Counted from the first letter of the stretch, positions 51,324-60,199 are shown. The stretch is DNA of 64,000 nucleotides from Streptomyces populi (GCF_002911015.1 NZ_KZ626840.1:124001-188000), one strand, 5' to 3'. A program made the numbers and translations. The notes: a model not told the origin generated them from the letters alone.

Positions 51324-52859
51324 GTGACGACATCGGTCACCGAAATCGAGACATACGGCGTCGAGCGCATCCCGGACGAGGACCGCACGGCCCGGCCGAT
51401 CGACTTGTTCCGGCTCGCCTTCGGCGGCGCCAACACCTTCGCGACCTGTGTGCTGGGCGCCTTCCCGATCCTCTTCGGTCTCTCCTTCTGGCAGGGGCTC
51501 GCGGCGACCGTCCTCGGCCTGGTCGCGGGTGCGCTGCTGCTGGCCCCGATGGCGCTGTTCGGCCCGGCCAACGGCACGAACAACGCCGTCTCGTCCTCCG
51601 CGCACCTGGGCGTGCACGGCCGGGTCGTCGGCTCCTTCCTCTCCCTGCTCACCGCCATCGCGTTCTTCTCGATCTCGGTGTGGTCCTCGGGAGACGCGCT
51701 CGTCGGCGGCGCGCACCGGCTGGTCCACGTCCCCGAGTCGGACCTCACGTACGGCATCGCGTACGCGGTCTTCGCCGGTCTCGTGCTCGTCGTCTGCGTC
51801 TACGGCTTCCGCTTCATGCTGCTGGTCAACAAGATCGCGGTGATGGCGGCCTCGGCCCTCTTCGTGCTCGGCGCCTTCGCCTTCGCCGGTGACTTCGACC
51901 CCGGCTACGCGGGCGCCTTCGCCTCGACCGCCGACCCGCTGTTCTGGCCGTCCTTCATCGGCGCCGCTCTGATCGTGCTCTCCAACCCGGTCTCCTTCGG
52001 CGCGTTCCTCGGCGACTGGTCCCGCTACATCCCCGCGAACACCCCGCGCCGCCGGGTGATGGGCGCCGCGTTCCTCGCCCAGATCGCCACCCTGCTGCCG
52101 TTCCTCTTCGGCCTGGCCACCGCGTCGATCATCGCCTCGAAGGCCGAGAAGTACGTCGACCCGGCCGCCCCGAACTACGTCGGCGGACTGCTGGCGATCT
52201 CCCCCGGCTGGTACTTCCTGCCGCTGTGCCTGATCGCCCTGATCGGCGGCCTGTCCACCGGCACGACGTCCCTCTACGGCACGGGCCTGGACTTCTCCAG
52301 CGTCTTCCCGCGCTTCAACCGCGTCCAGGCCACCTTCTTCATCGGCGTCCTGTCCATCGCGTTCATCTTCATCGGCCGCTTCGCGCTGAACCTCACGCAG
52401 TCCATCTCCACCTTCGCCACGCTGATCATCACCTGCACCGCTCCGTGGATGGTCGTCATGGCGCTCGGCTTCGTCACCCGCCGCGGCTGGTACGACGCGG
52501 ACGCGCTACAGGTCTTCAACCGCCGTCAGCGCGGTGGCCGCTACTGGTTCGCGCACGGCTGGAACTGGCGCGGCATGGGCACCTGGCTCGTCAGCGCCGT
52601 CGTGGCCCTGCTGTTCACCAACCTGCCGGGCCAGTTCGTCGGCCCGCTGGGCAACCTCGCGAACGGCGCGGACATCTCGCTGCCGGTCGGCCTCGCCCTC
52701 GCGGTGGTGCTCTACCTCGCCACGCTCACGCTCTTCCCCGAGCCGCGCGCCGTGTTCGGCCCGGACGGACCCCGCTTCGTCCCGTCGTCCGACGCCGAGA
52801 TCACGCCGATCACCGGTGGCACCGAGGAGAAGCCGGCCGAGCCCGTCGCGGCCGTCTGA
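51324..52859 (+). CDS. NCS1-family (purine/cytosine-type) permease
   Basis: 511 residues, about 12 TM helices. IDLFRLAFGGANTFATCVLGAFP at helix 1, GPANGTNNAVSSSAHLGVHGRVVGS, and SNPVSFGAFLGDWSRYIP between helices 5 and 6 are NCS1 hallmarks. It imports nucleobases, allantoin or related N-compounds by Na+/H+ symport. GTG 51324 follows GGAGGGGCC. It is the first gene of an operon with an NTF2-like protein and an aldehyde dehydrogenase. The partners suggest the substrate yields an aldehyde. Confidence 0.9.
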   Translation: MTTSVTEIETYGVERIPDEDRTARPIDLFRLAFGGANTFATCVLGAFPILFGLSFWQGLAATVLGLVAGALLLAPMALFGPANGTNNAVSSSAHLGVHGRVVGSFLSLLTAIAFFSISVWSSGDALVGGAHRLVHVPESDLTYGIAYAVFAGLVLVVCVYGFRFMLLVNKIAVMAASALFVLGAFAFAGDFDPGYAGAFASTADPLFWPSFIGAALIVLSNPVSFGAFLGDWSRYIPANTPRRRVMGAAFLAQIATLLPFLFGLATASIIASKAEKYVDPAAPNYVGGLLAISPGWYFLPLCLIALIGGLSTGTTSLYGTGLDFSSVFPRFNRVQATFFIGVLSIAFIFIGRFALNLTQSISTFATLIITCTAPWMVVMALGFVTRRGWYDADALQVFNRRQRGGRYWFAHGWNWRGMGTWLVSAVVALLFTNLPGQFVGPLGNLANGADISLPVGLALAVVLYLATLTLFPEPRAVFGPDGPRFVPSSDAEITPITGGTEEKPAEPVAAV

Positions 52860-52927
52860 CCCACCGCCACCCCAACGAACCGGGCGCCCGGTCCTGACCA
52901 CCGGGCGCCCCTGATCAGGAGCCGTGC

Positions 52928-53281
52928 ATGAGCACCACCACCGTCCAGGAGATCCGGGCCGCCGCGGACGCGCTCGTCGCCGCCTTCGCCGAGGGCCGCC
53001 TCGACGACTACTTCGGCGCCTTCGCCCCGGACGCGACGTTCGTCTTCCACACCACCCCGCAGCGCCTGGACTCCACGGCCGAGTACCGCGCCCTGTGGCG
53101 GCGGTGGGTGGAGGAGGACGGTTTCCGCGTCCTCGGCTGCGTCTCGTCGGCACCGCTCGTCCAGCCCTTCGGCGACACCGCGGTCTTCAGCCACGACGTG
53201 GAGACCATCGTCTTCGCCCGCTCCGAGGACGGCGCCTGGCTCGCCGTCCACGAGCACCTGTCCCCCCGTACCACCGCCTGA
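52928..53281 (+). CDS. SnoaL/NTF2-like protein
   Basis: 117 residues with the NTF2-like cone pattern: ADALVAAFAEGRLDDYFGAFAPDATFVFHTTPQRLD, then YRALWRRWVEEDGFRVL and AVFSHDVETIVFARSEDGAWLAVHEHLS. It could be a DUF4440-type enzyme or an accessory binding protein. It lies 68 bp after the permease and 16 bp before the aldehyde dehydrogenase, so it probably acts in the same catabolic route. Confidence 0.8.
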   Translation: MSTTTVQEIRAAADALVAAFAEGRLDDYFGAFAPDATFVFHTTPQRLDSTAEYRALWRRWVEEDGFRVLGCVSSAPLVQPFGDTAVFSHDVETIVFARSEDGAWLAVHEHLSPRTTA

Positions 53282-53297
53282 CCAGGAGAGACGTTCC

Positions 53298-54737
53298 ATG
53301 AGCAGCACGTTCCGCAACTACGTCGACGGTGCCTTCGCGGATGCCGCCGACGGCCGGACGCTCGACGTGGTGGACCCCACCACGGGTGACGTCTACGCGA
53401 CCTCCCCGCTCTCGGGAGCGGCCGACGTCGACGCGGCGATGGCGGCCGCGGCCGCGGCGTTCCCCGTGTGGCGCGACGCGACCCCGTCGGTGCGGCAGCG
53501 CGCGCTGCTGAGGATCGCCGACGCGATGGAGGCACGGGCCGAGGAACTGGTCGCCGCCGAGAGCCGCGACACCGGCAAGCCGCTGCACCTCACCCTCAGC
53601 GAGGAACTCGGCCCCGCGATCGACCAGGTCCGCTTCTTCGCGGGCGCGGCCCGCATGCTCGAGGGCCGCTCGGCCGGCGAGTACATGGAGGGCATGACCT
53701 CGATCGTCCGCCGCGAGCCCGTCGGGGTGTGCGCCCAGGTCGCGCCGTGGAACTACCCCCTGCTGATGGCGGTGTGGAAGTTCGCCCCGGCGCTCGCGGC
53801 GGGCAACGCGGTGGTCCTCAAGCCGTCCGACACCACCCCGGCCTCCACCGTGCTGCTCGCGGAGATCATCGGCGGTGTCCTGGAGGAGCTCGGCCTGCCC
53901 AAGGGGATCTTCAACGTCGTCTGCGGCGACCGCGAGACGGGCCGGCTGATGGTGGAGCACCCGACCCCGGCGATGGCTTCCATCACCGGCTCGGTGCGCG
54001 CCGGCATCCAGGTCGCGCAGAGCGCGGCCAAGGACGTCAAGCGGGTCCACCTGGAGCTGGGCGGCAAGGCCCCGGCCGTGGTCTTCGAGGACGCCGACCT
54101 GGCGAAGGCGGTCGAGGACCTGGTGGTCGGCGGCTTCTTCAACGCCGGTCAGGACTGCACGGCCGCCACCCGCGTCCTGGTCCACGAGTCGGTCCACGAC
54201 GAGTTCGTCGCCGCGCTCGCCAAGGCCGCCGCCGAGACGAGGACCGGCCTGCCGGACGACGAGGACGTGCTGTTCGGGCCGCTCAACAACGCGAACCAGC
54301 TCGCCCAGGTCAGCGGCTTCGTCGAGCGGCTGCCCGAGCACGCGCGGGTCGAGGCGGGTGGCCACCGGGTCGGCGACAAGGGCTACTTCTACGCCCCGAC
54401 CGTGGTCTCGGGGCTGAGGCAGGACGACGAGATCGTCCAGAACGAGGTCTTCGGCCCGGTCATGACCGTGCAGTCGTTCACGGACGAGGACCAGGCCGTC
54501 GCGTACGCCAACGGCGTCGACTACGCGCTGGCCTCCTCGGTGTGGACCAAGGACCACGCGCGGGCGATGCGCATGTCGAGGAAGCTCGACTTCGGCTGTG
54601 TGTGGATCAACTCCCACATGGCGCTCGTCGCCGAGATGCCGCACGGCGGGTTCAAGCAGTCCGGCTACGGCAAGGACCTCTCCGCGTACGGCTTCGAGGA
54701 CTACACCCGGATCAAGCACGTCATGACGTCGCTCTGA
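53298..54737 (+). CDS. NAD(P)-dependent aldehyde dehydrogenase (aminobutyraldehyde/betaine aldehyde DH-like)
   Basis: 479 residues. NVVC-type cofactor region APWNYPLLMAVWKFAPALAAGNAVVLKPS, SITGSVRAGIQVAQ, LELGGKAPAVVFEDADL (general base Glu) and NAGQDCTAATRVLV (catalytic Cys near 285). The ending EMPHGGFKQSGYGKDLSAYGFEDYTRIKHV resembles aminobutyraldehyde dehydrogenases. It oxidises the aldehyde from amine or nucleobase degradation to the acid. ATG 53298 follows GGAGAG. Last gene of the PucR-controlled operon; a very long hairpin terminates it. Confidence 0.9.
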   Translation: MSSTFRNYVDGAFADAADGRTLDVVDPTTGDVYATSPLSGAADVDAAMAAAAAAFPVWRDATPSVRQRALLRIADAMEARAEELVAAESRDTGKPLHLTLSEELGPAIDQVRFFAGAARMLEGRSAGEYMEGMTSIVRREPVGVCAQVAPWNYPLLMAVWKFAPALAAGNAVVLKPSDTTPASTVLLAEIIGGVLEELGLPKGIFNVVCGDRETGRLMVEHPTPAMASITGSVRAGIQVAQSAAKDVKRVHLELGGKAPAVVFEDADLAKAVEDLVVGGFFNAGQDCTAATRVLVHESVHDEFVAALAKAAAETRTGLPDDEDVLFGPLNNANQLAQVSGFVERLPEHARVEAGGHRVGDKGYFYAPTVVSGLRQDDEIVQNEVFGPVMTVQSFTDEDQAVAYANGVDYALASSVWTKDHARAMRMSRKLDFGCVWINSHMALVAEMPHGGFKQSGYGKDLSAYGFEDYTRIKHVMTSL

Positions 54738-54766
54738 CCGGCCGTCGCCCTGACAGGTCGTTCCCA

Positions 54767-54815
54767 TGACGGAGGGGGTGAGCCCGGCACGGTGCCGGGC
54801 TCACCCCCTCCGTCA
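54767..54815. terminator. 24-bp perfect bidirectional terminator hairpin
   Basis: TGACGGAGGGGGTGAGCCCG... on the left pairs base for base with the right arm (54792-54815) around a single central G. It lies between the convergent aldehyde dehydrogenase and alginate lyase genes. Confidence 0.9.
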
Positions 54816-54828
54816 GGTCCGGCACCCG

Positions 54829-55653
54829 TCAGCCGTGCGAGACGTTCAGGCCGTAGAAGGCGACCCGTGCCCCCTTCGTGGTGCTCCCGGAGGACGACTG
54901 GTTGTACGAGCCGGCCTTGAAGTACTGCTTGTAGGGGAAGAACGACGACGGGATCGCGTAGTGCGTGGTGCCGCCGTTGACGGTCAGGTCGATGGTGTTC
55001 CCGCCGGAGACGGCGATCGTGTAGGTCCAGGTCTTGCCGACGGCCACATGTCCCACCGTGTGGGTCGTCTGCCCGCCGGACGGAGAGTTCTCGGTACCGA
55101 CGACGATGTCACCGCTCGCGCGGTAGTACAGCTCCACGAGCGGTTTGGTGGACGATCCGCCGGAGCCGAGGTGGATCTGGCCGACGCACACGTTGGAGGT
55201 GACCGACACCACCCGCAACGTCGCGCTCAGCCGGTGGTTGCCGCTCAGCGACCAGTCCGCCGCGCTGCCGCCGCGGTTCATCTCCCGCAGTTCGGAGCGG
55301 GCGTAGGAGGAGTTGGGTGTCGTGACACCCTTCTCGGGTGCCCAGAACGTCATCGCGCCGTCACGGGTGTCGGTGTAGAAGTACGCGTCCTGGTAGCCGT
55401 TCGCCCCCTGTAGCCGGGCGGAGGAGATGGTGGTGGGCGAGCCCGGTGAGCCCACGGGCTCCTGGAGTTGCCAGACCGACAGGTCGAAGTTGCCGCCGGG
55501 CGCGACCTTCGGGTCGGCGGCGCCGGCGCTGGAGGTCCCCAGGACCGTGGCCGCGGCGACGAGGCCCGCGACGGTGGCCGTCGTCAGGAGCCGAGGAGCG
55601 GCAAGTCCGGTACGCGTGGCTGGAGTTCGCTTACGTGGTCGTTCGTTCGTCAT
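54829..55653 (-). CDS. secreted polysaccharide lyase family 7 (alginate lyase)
   Basis: 274 residues. Signal peptide about 15-45 (LLTTATVAGLVAAATVLGTSSAGA). The three PL7 signatures are all present: YARSELREM (RSELRE), GQIH and YFKAGSYNQ. These residues bind and cleave mannuronate/guluronate by beta-elimination. ATG 55653 gives the best signal peptide. An AAGTTCA / TGAACTT dyad lies about 75-90 bp upstream. It converges on the aldehyde dehydrogenase gene, and the symporter gene lies upstream on the same strand. Confidence 0.9.
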   Translation of the reverse strand: MTNERPRKRTPATRTGLAAPRLLTTATVAGLVAAATVLGTSSAGAADPKVAPGGNFDLSVWQLQEPVGSPGSPTTISSARLQGANGYQDAYFYTDTRDGAMTFWAPEKGVTTPNSSYARSELREMNRGGSAADWSLSGNHRLSATLRVVSVTSNVCVGQIHLGSGGSSTKPLVELYYRASGDIVVGTENSPSGGQTTHTVGHVAVGKTWTYTIAVSGGNTIDLTVNGGTTHYAIPSSFFPYKQYFKAGSYNQSSSGSTTKGARVAFYGLNVSHG

Positions 55654-55726
55654 GATGGTCACGGCCTTTCGTCTGGTCGGGTGGAACAGACGGTGGGGGA
55701 AGGCGAGGTTCACACACATGAACGGG

Positions 55727-55744
55727 AAGTTCATCCGTGAACTT
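55727..55744. promoter_or_regulatory. inverted repeat AAGTTCA-TCCG-TGAACTT upstream of the alginate lyase gene
   Basis: Perfect 7-bp arms, 74-91 bp before the lyase start and immediately after the stop of the symporter gene. AT-richer than the surroundings. Probable operator. Confidence 0.45.
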
Positions 55745-55758
55745 TGTGTTCCGTGACG

Positions 55759-57465
55759 CTAAAGGTCTGCACCAGCTCCGTCAAGAGGCCGCGCACCCAC
55801 GGCGGTTGAGGACCGCGGCCAGGAAGGCCGGGGAGCGCCGCCCCGTGTGCGCGTGCGGCCGACGAGCCCGAGCAGGAAGCCGGCCGGAATGCTGATCAGC
55901 CCCGGCGTCTGGAGCGGGAACCAGCGGAAGTCGTGACCGGGGAAGACCGCGAACGGGGTGCCCGACACCGCGGGCGACCCCGCGAGCAGCAGCACGACGA
56001 CCGGCAGGGTCCCGTAGACGGTCCAGCGCACCCCGGTGGCCGAATGGCCGGGCAGGAAGAGTGCGTACAGCAGGACCGGGGCGAGCACCGAGGCCGCGAC
56101 GGCGAACGACAGCGAGATCAGCGTCATCCTGCCGCGGTCCCCGAGGGCCGCCGACACGACGACGGCGACCGCGCCGACCAGGACGATGGCCAGCCGTGCC
56201 CGGCGGATCTCTCCGGCGGGCGAACGGCCCCCGCTCCCGTGGGCGGGCCGCCCGCCGAAGTCGCGGGCGAGACTGGAGGCGGCCGCCAGGGTGATGCCCG
56301 CGACGGCCGCGAGGGTGGTCACGAAGACGGCGCAGGCGACGACCGCGAACAGCATGCTGTGCCGGGCACCCCCGGCGACCGGGTCGAGCGCGCCCGTGAC
56401 CATCAACAGAGCGGTCGCTCCCCCGGGATCGGCGGCCCTCACGGGCCCCCGGCCCAGCAGGGCGCAGGCACCCAGCCCGGCCACCACCACCCCGGCGCAC
56501 ACCACCGCCACGGGGCCCACCGCCCAGCCGACGGCGCGCCTCGCGGTGCGGGCCTCCCGGACCGGATGCAGCCTCATGGTGATGTGCGGCAGACAGGCGG
56601 CACCGACCAGGAGCGTGGCCGCGAAGCCGATCAGGTCGAGGCGCCCGGCGACGGAGTGCCCGAAGTGGAGTCCGGGGCGCGCGTAGTCGGCACCCGCTCC
56701 GGAGTGCTCCCGGGCGGCGCCGAAGAGGGCCGCCGGTGACCAGCCGTACCGGGCGAGGACGGCCCCGGCGAGGAGCAGCATGGCGGTGAGCGCCACACCG
56801 ACCTTCAGGATCTGCACGTGTCCGACGCCGCGCATCCCGCCGAACGCGGCGTAGCAGACCATCAGGGTCCCTCCGGCGACGGTGCACCCGGTGAGCGCGC
56901 CGTCCGGGAGCCCGAACATGGCCGCCATGACGCGTCCGGCGGTGGAGAGCTGCACCAGGAGCAGCGGAGCGAGGACGACGAGGGAGGCGACACCGAGGGC
57001 CCGGCGTACGGAGGGGGTGCCGAGCCGGTCGGCCAGGAAGTCCCCCAGGGTGAACACCCCTTTGCGGCGCAGGGGTTCACCCAGGATGCGCATCACCAGC
57101 CAGAGCGAGACGACGGTGGCGCAGGCGAAGAGGACGCCGTCCGCCCCGTCGAGGGCGACCGCGCCGGTGGTGCTGAGCAGGGTGGCCGCGGAGATGTAGT
57201 CACCGGCGACGGCCAGCCCGCCTCCGACCGGTCCGAAGGCCGCGCCGCCGCCCGCGTAGAAGTGCTCGGGGTCGTCCAGGTCGGCGGCCGCCAGGCCGCA
57301 CAGCAGCAGGGACACGGCGACGAAGCCGAGGAAGACCATGACGGCGAACGACTCCCCGTCTCCCGGCAGCGCGGACGAGGAGGCGAGGGACACCGGAGAC
57401 ATGGGGGACACGGGAGACACGGGGGACACGGGAGACACGGGAAACGTGGGCGATGCGGACGACAT
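55759..57465 (-). CDS. sodium:solute symporter (SSS family, acetate/organic-acid permease-like)
   Basis: 568 residues, 13 predicted TM helices. Family hallmarks: DDPEHFYAGGGAAFGPVGGGLAVAGDYISAATLLSTTGAVAL, GAACLPHITMRLHPVREARTARRAVGW, and the Na+-site-like VFVTTLAAVAGITLAAASSLARDF. The sequence resembles ActP-type cation/acetate symporters. The N-terminal ~35 residues contain a low-complexity PVSPVSPVSPMSPVS stretch from a 9-bp tandem repeat. MPGMSS (57474) and MSS (57465) are alternative starts. Substrate not established. Confidence 0.85.
   Translation of the reverse strand: MSSASPTFPVSPVSPVSPVSPMSPVSLASSSALPGDGESFAVMVFLGFVAVSLLLCGLAAADLDDPEHFYAGGGAAFGPVGGGLAVAGDYISAATLLSTTGAVALDGADGVLFACATVVSLWLVMRILGEPLRRKGVFTLGDFLADRLGTPSVRRALGVASLVVLAPLLLVQLSTAGRVMAAMFGLPDGALTGCTVAGGTLMVCYAAFGGMRGVGHVQILKVGVALTAMLLLAGAVLARYGWSPAALFGAAREHSGAGADYARPGLHFGHSVAGRLDLIGFAATLLVGAACLPHITMRLHPVREARTARRAVGWAVGPVAVVCAGVVVAGLGACALLGRGPVRAADPGGATALLMVTGALDPVAGGARHSMLFAVVACAVFVTTLAAVAGITLAAASSLARDFGGRPAHGSGGRSPAGEIRRARLAIVLVGAVAVVVSAALGDRGRMTLISLSFAVAASVLAPVLLYALFLPGHSATGVRWTVYGTLPVVVLLLAGSPAVSGTPFAVFPGHDFRWFPLQTPGLISIPAGFLLGLVGRTRTRGGAPRPSWPRSSTAVGARPLDGAGADL
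57392..57444. repeat. 9-bp tandem repeat in the 5' part of the symporter gene
   Basis: Successive GGGAGACAC/GGGGGACAC units (six or so, slightly degenerate). On the minus strand they encode Pro-Val-Ser triplets. Confidence 0.7.
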
Positions 57466-57689
57466 GCCGGGCATGGCATCAGCCGCACAGCGGCGCGTAC
57501 AGGCGATGGCACGTCCCCGAGGCGGGTGCACAGCGTTCGCGGGCCGGGGTTGTGCGGGAGCACAACGCGTCGAGCGGACGGCTCGCGTTGGTCCATCGGA
57601 ATGAATCACCGGCACGGCCGGGTGAACGACGCGACGGTGGCCCCGCTCGGCCGACCACCGGTCCCCCGCGATCACTAGCGTGGCTCCCT

Positions 57690-58325
57690 GTGTCGATGAG
57701 CTATGCCTTTGTGAACCTGAAACCCGGAGTGGGCAAGACGACGAGCGCGGTGTGGCTGGCCCACGCACTGCACGAATCGGGCCTCTCACCCCTGCTGGTG
57801 GACTCCGACCCCGCGTCCTCGGCGCTGCGGTGGAGCGAACTGGCGGGAGGGTTCCCCTTCCCCGTGGTCTCCCTGCCGGTGGGCGACGTGCACCGGCGCG
57901 TGAACGACTTCCTCGGCGACCGACGGGCCGTGGTGTTCGACGCCCCGCAGTTGGAGGACCACGCCCACATCGCCCGCAGCGTCATGCGGTACGCGAGCGA
58001 GTGGATCGTGCCGGTGACCCCGGCCCCCATCGAGCTGGACCGCATGGCGCCCATCGGCCGCGAGATGGGCGACGTCCAGTCCCTGCGGCCCCGCCCGGCC
58101 CGCTCCGCCGTCCTGCTGAACCGTACGAACCGTCCGGACGCCACCCGTACCGGTCCGGACGCCGACGCCCGCGAAGCGCTCACGGAACGCGGCTTCGACG
58201 TGCTGTCCACCCACATTCCCCGACTCGACCTGTACTCCCAGTCGTTCGGCAGCCCTGTCACGGTCAAGGGATCGGCGTACATGGATCTCGCGGACGAACT
58301 CGTCAAGCGTCAGGACACGATGTGA
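57690..58325 (+). CDS. ParA-like ATPase
   Basis: 211 residues from GTG 57690 (or 209 from ATG 57696). Deviant Walker A AFVNLKPGVGKTTSAVWLAHAL with the ParA Lys, Walker B-like VVFDAPQLED, DSDPASSALRW and SPVTVKGSAYMDLADELVKR. A -10-like TAGCGT lies 8 nt before GTG, so it may be leaderless. It is compact, lacking an N-terminal HTH, like plasmid type Ib ParA. It overlaps a small partner gene (GTGA). Confidence 0.85.
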   Translation: MSMSYAFVNLKPGVGKTTSAVWLAHALHESGLSPLLVDSDPASSALRWSELAGGFPFPVVSLPVGDVHRRVNDFLGDRRAVVFDAPQLEDHAHIARSVMRYASEWIVPVTPAPIELDRMAPIGREMGDVQSLRPRPARSAVLLNRTNRPDATRTGPDADAREALTERGFDVLSTHIPRLDLYSQSFGSPVTVKGSAYMDLADELVKRQDTM

Positions 58326-58546
58326 ACCAGCGCAAGGACACCTACCGTGCCGCCCTGCAACGGGAGCCGGACACCACCGCGCCCCGGCAGACCAAGGTCG
58401 CGCGGCTGCACACGCGGTACGTCCGGGTGACGATCGAGCTGGACCCGGCGCTGCCGGACGAACTCACCCGTTGGGTGGGGCCGCCCGTGTCCGCGCTCCT
58501 GCGCGTGGGCGCCGCAGCCCTGCGGCCCCTGAGGGACACCCCGTAG
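58322..58546 (+). CDS. small ParA-associated protein
   Basis: 74 residues. Basic, with RQTKVARLHTRYVRVTIELDPALPDELTRWVG and VSALLRVGAAALRPLRDTP, resembling ribbon-helix-helix-like proteins. It is translationally coupled to ParA (GTG within ParA's TGA). The pairing suggests a partition-type module, but no centromere-like repeats were seen nearby. No closer family recognised. Confidence 0.65.
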   Translation: MNQRKDTYRAALQREPDTTAPRQTKVARLHTRYVRVTIELDPALPDELTRWVGPPVSALLRVGAAALRPLRDTP

Positions 58547-58566
58547 GCATCAGGAGGCCGATGGCC

Positions 58567-58827
58567 TCAAGCCTCCAGCGGGTGGCCCCCGTCGCCCTCG
58601 ACGACGACCCGGTCCACGCCCGGCTCGTCGCCCCGTTCGACCATCGTCAGGTCGATCCGCCCGTCACCGGTGGTGTCGAACTGGTAGAGATCGGCCTTGC
58701 CGTCGCCCGTCGTGTCGGTCATCCACACGTCGGTCTTCCCGTCGCCGTTGGTGTCGGCGCTGAGGACGACGTGGTGCTCGTCGCCCTGGGTCTCGATCAC
58801 GTCGTCCGTACCGTCGTTGGTCTCCAT
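58567..58827 (-). CDS. small acidic protein with DxNGDGxxD calcium-binding-type repeats
   Basis: 86 residues from ATG 58827. Three tandem 12-residue units, SADTNGDGKTDVWM, TDTTGDGKADLYQF and DTTGDGRIDLTMVE, carry the calcium-loop pattern D-x-N/T-G-D-G-x-x-D of EF-hand/dockerin/thrombospondin-3 repeats. No signal peptide. Function unknown. Confidence 0.7.
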   Translation of the reverse strand: METNDGTDDVIETQGDEHHVVLSADTNGDGKTDVWMTDTTGDGKADLYQFDTTGDGRIDLTMVERGDEPGVDRVVVEGDGGHPLEA

Positions 58828-58950
58828 GACGGCCGGTTGCCCCGGTCGACGGGGCCGAAACGAGGACCCGCTCGGGCCCGGGGGCTCCGAACGGAACGCC
58901 GGAGGTACGTCCGCCGACCGGTGCCTCACCCGTAGGGCAGGATGGGCACC

Positions 58951-59484
58951 ATGACCGAGATCCACACCCCTCGCCTCCTCCTCCGCCGCTGGTACGACGA
59001 CGACCTCGCCCCCATGGCGGACATCAACGCGGACCCCGCGGTCATGCGCTGGATCGACGACGGTTCGGTGCGCGACCTCGACGCCACGGCCGAGGAGATC
59101 GAGCGGTGGGAGGAGGAATGGGACGAGGAGGGCTTCGGCGTCTTCGCCGTCGAACTGCTGGCCTCGGGCGAACTGGCCGGGTTCGCCGGGCTGTCGGTTC
59201 CCGAGCGCCTGCCCGAGGTCATGCCCGCCGTGGCGATCGGCTGGCGGTTCGGCTCACCGTTCTGGGGCCAGGGTTACGCGTCCGAAGCCGCCCACGCCAC
59301 CTTGGAGTTCGCCCTCCAGGACCGTGGCCTCGACCGCGTGATCAGCATCAACCGGACGGGCAACCTGGCCTCGCTGAACGTCGTCCGCAAACTGGGCATG
59401 GAGCCGGAGAGGACGATCGAGGACCCCGAGTACGGCTTCCCCCTGAGCGTCCACGCGATCGACCTCACCGAATACCAGGCCTGA
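58951..59484 (+). CDS. GNAT-family (RimJ/RimL-like) N-acetyltransferase
   Basis: 177 residues. TPRLLLRRWYDDDLAPMADI at the start, IGWRFGSPFWGQGYASEAAHATLEFAL (acetyl-CoA loop W-G-x-G-Y-A) and NLASLNVVRKLGMEPER at the end are typical of RimJ/RimL-type acetyltransferases acting on small molecules or N-termini. A -10-like CAGGAT 7 nt before ATG 58951 suggests a leaderless start; an in-frame ATG at 58942 is an alternative. Confidence 0.9.
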   Translation: MTEIHTPRLLLRRWYDDDLAPMADINADPAVMRWIDDGSVRDLDATAEEIERWEEEWDEEGFGVFAVELLASGELAGFAGLSVPERLPEVMPAVAIGWRFGSPFWGQGYASEAAHATLEFALQDRGLDRVISINRTGNLASLNVVRKLGMEPERTIEDPEYGFPLSVHAIDLTEYQA

Positions 59485-59589
59485 TCCGCCGCGCCGTGCG
59501 TGAGCCCGCTTGGGTGGGCCTCGGCCGGACTTCGGTGGACCGGACTCCGGCGGGCCGGATTGCCGGTGGGCCGGACTTCGGTCAGCCGG

Positions 59590-60003
59590 TCAGCCGATCT
59601 CATCCTGCGGACCTGTGGACGGGGCGGGTGCGCTGCGGCGAAAAGTCTCGGCCGACGCCGTGTTCGCCACCACGACGACGGCCATGACCACGGCGGCGAC
59701 GGGATGCCCCACCCCGTACACGGCCGCCGCGCCACCGCCGAGCACCACCGCCTTCACGAGGAGGACGAGGGGCAGCCCGGGCCGCAGCCGGGCCTTCGGC
59801 GCCGCGAACAGCGACCAGAGCACGACGGCCAGGAGAGGGGTCCCCACACCGAGCAGGATGTGGGGCAACCAGCCGTGACCGGTACTGAATCCCCACCAGG
59901 CCAGACAGGCCAGCGCGGCCAACTCCACGACGAACGCCAGGATTTCGTTGGCCGCGAACCATGGTCTCTCGGCAGACAGGGCTGTGCCGGGGTCCGTTGA
60001 CAT
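59590..60003 (-). CDS. DUF2568-type (YrdB-like) membrane protein
   Basis: 137 residues with four TM helices: FVVELAALACLAWWGFSTG, LPHILLGVGTPLLAVVLWSLF, PLVLLVKAVVLGGGAAAVYGVG, VAAVVMAVVVVANTASA. The layout fits the DUF2568 family. Function unknown. Divergent from the oxidoreductase gene. Confidence 0.8.
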   Translation of the reverse strand: MSTDPGTALSAERPWFAANEILAFVVELAALACLAWWGFSTGHGWLPHILLGVGTPLLAVVLWSLFAAPKARLRPGLPLVLLVKAVVLGGGAAAVYGVGHPVAAVVMAVVVVANTASAETFRRSAPAPSTGPQDEIG

Positions 60004-60199
60004 GAAGTCCTCCCCTCCAGGAAAGCCAGCATGACAGGACCGCCGGCCTCGACGTGTCCGTTCACCGAGCCCGTGCCGAGGCCGGCCTCAAGGTCGCTGA
60101 ACGCGCTCTCGGATGCTCGATCTCGGGAACACAGCCCCGTCCTGCCGCTGTTGAGGCCGACGGCACCGTCGGCCTCCGGCCGCTGCGGGGTGTCGCTGC

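Noticed and set aside
57392..57444. CRISPR-like repeat
   Set aside because: Nine-bp back-to-back repeats without spacers; a coding minisatellite.
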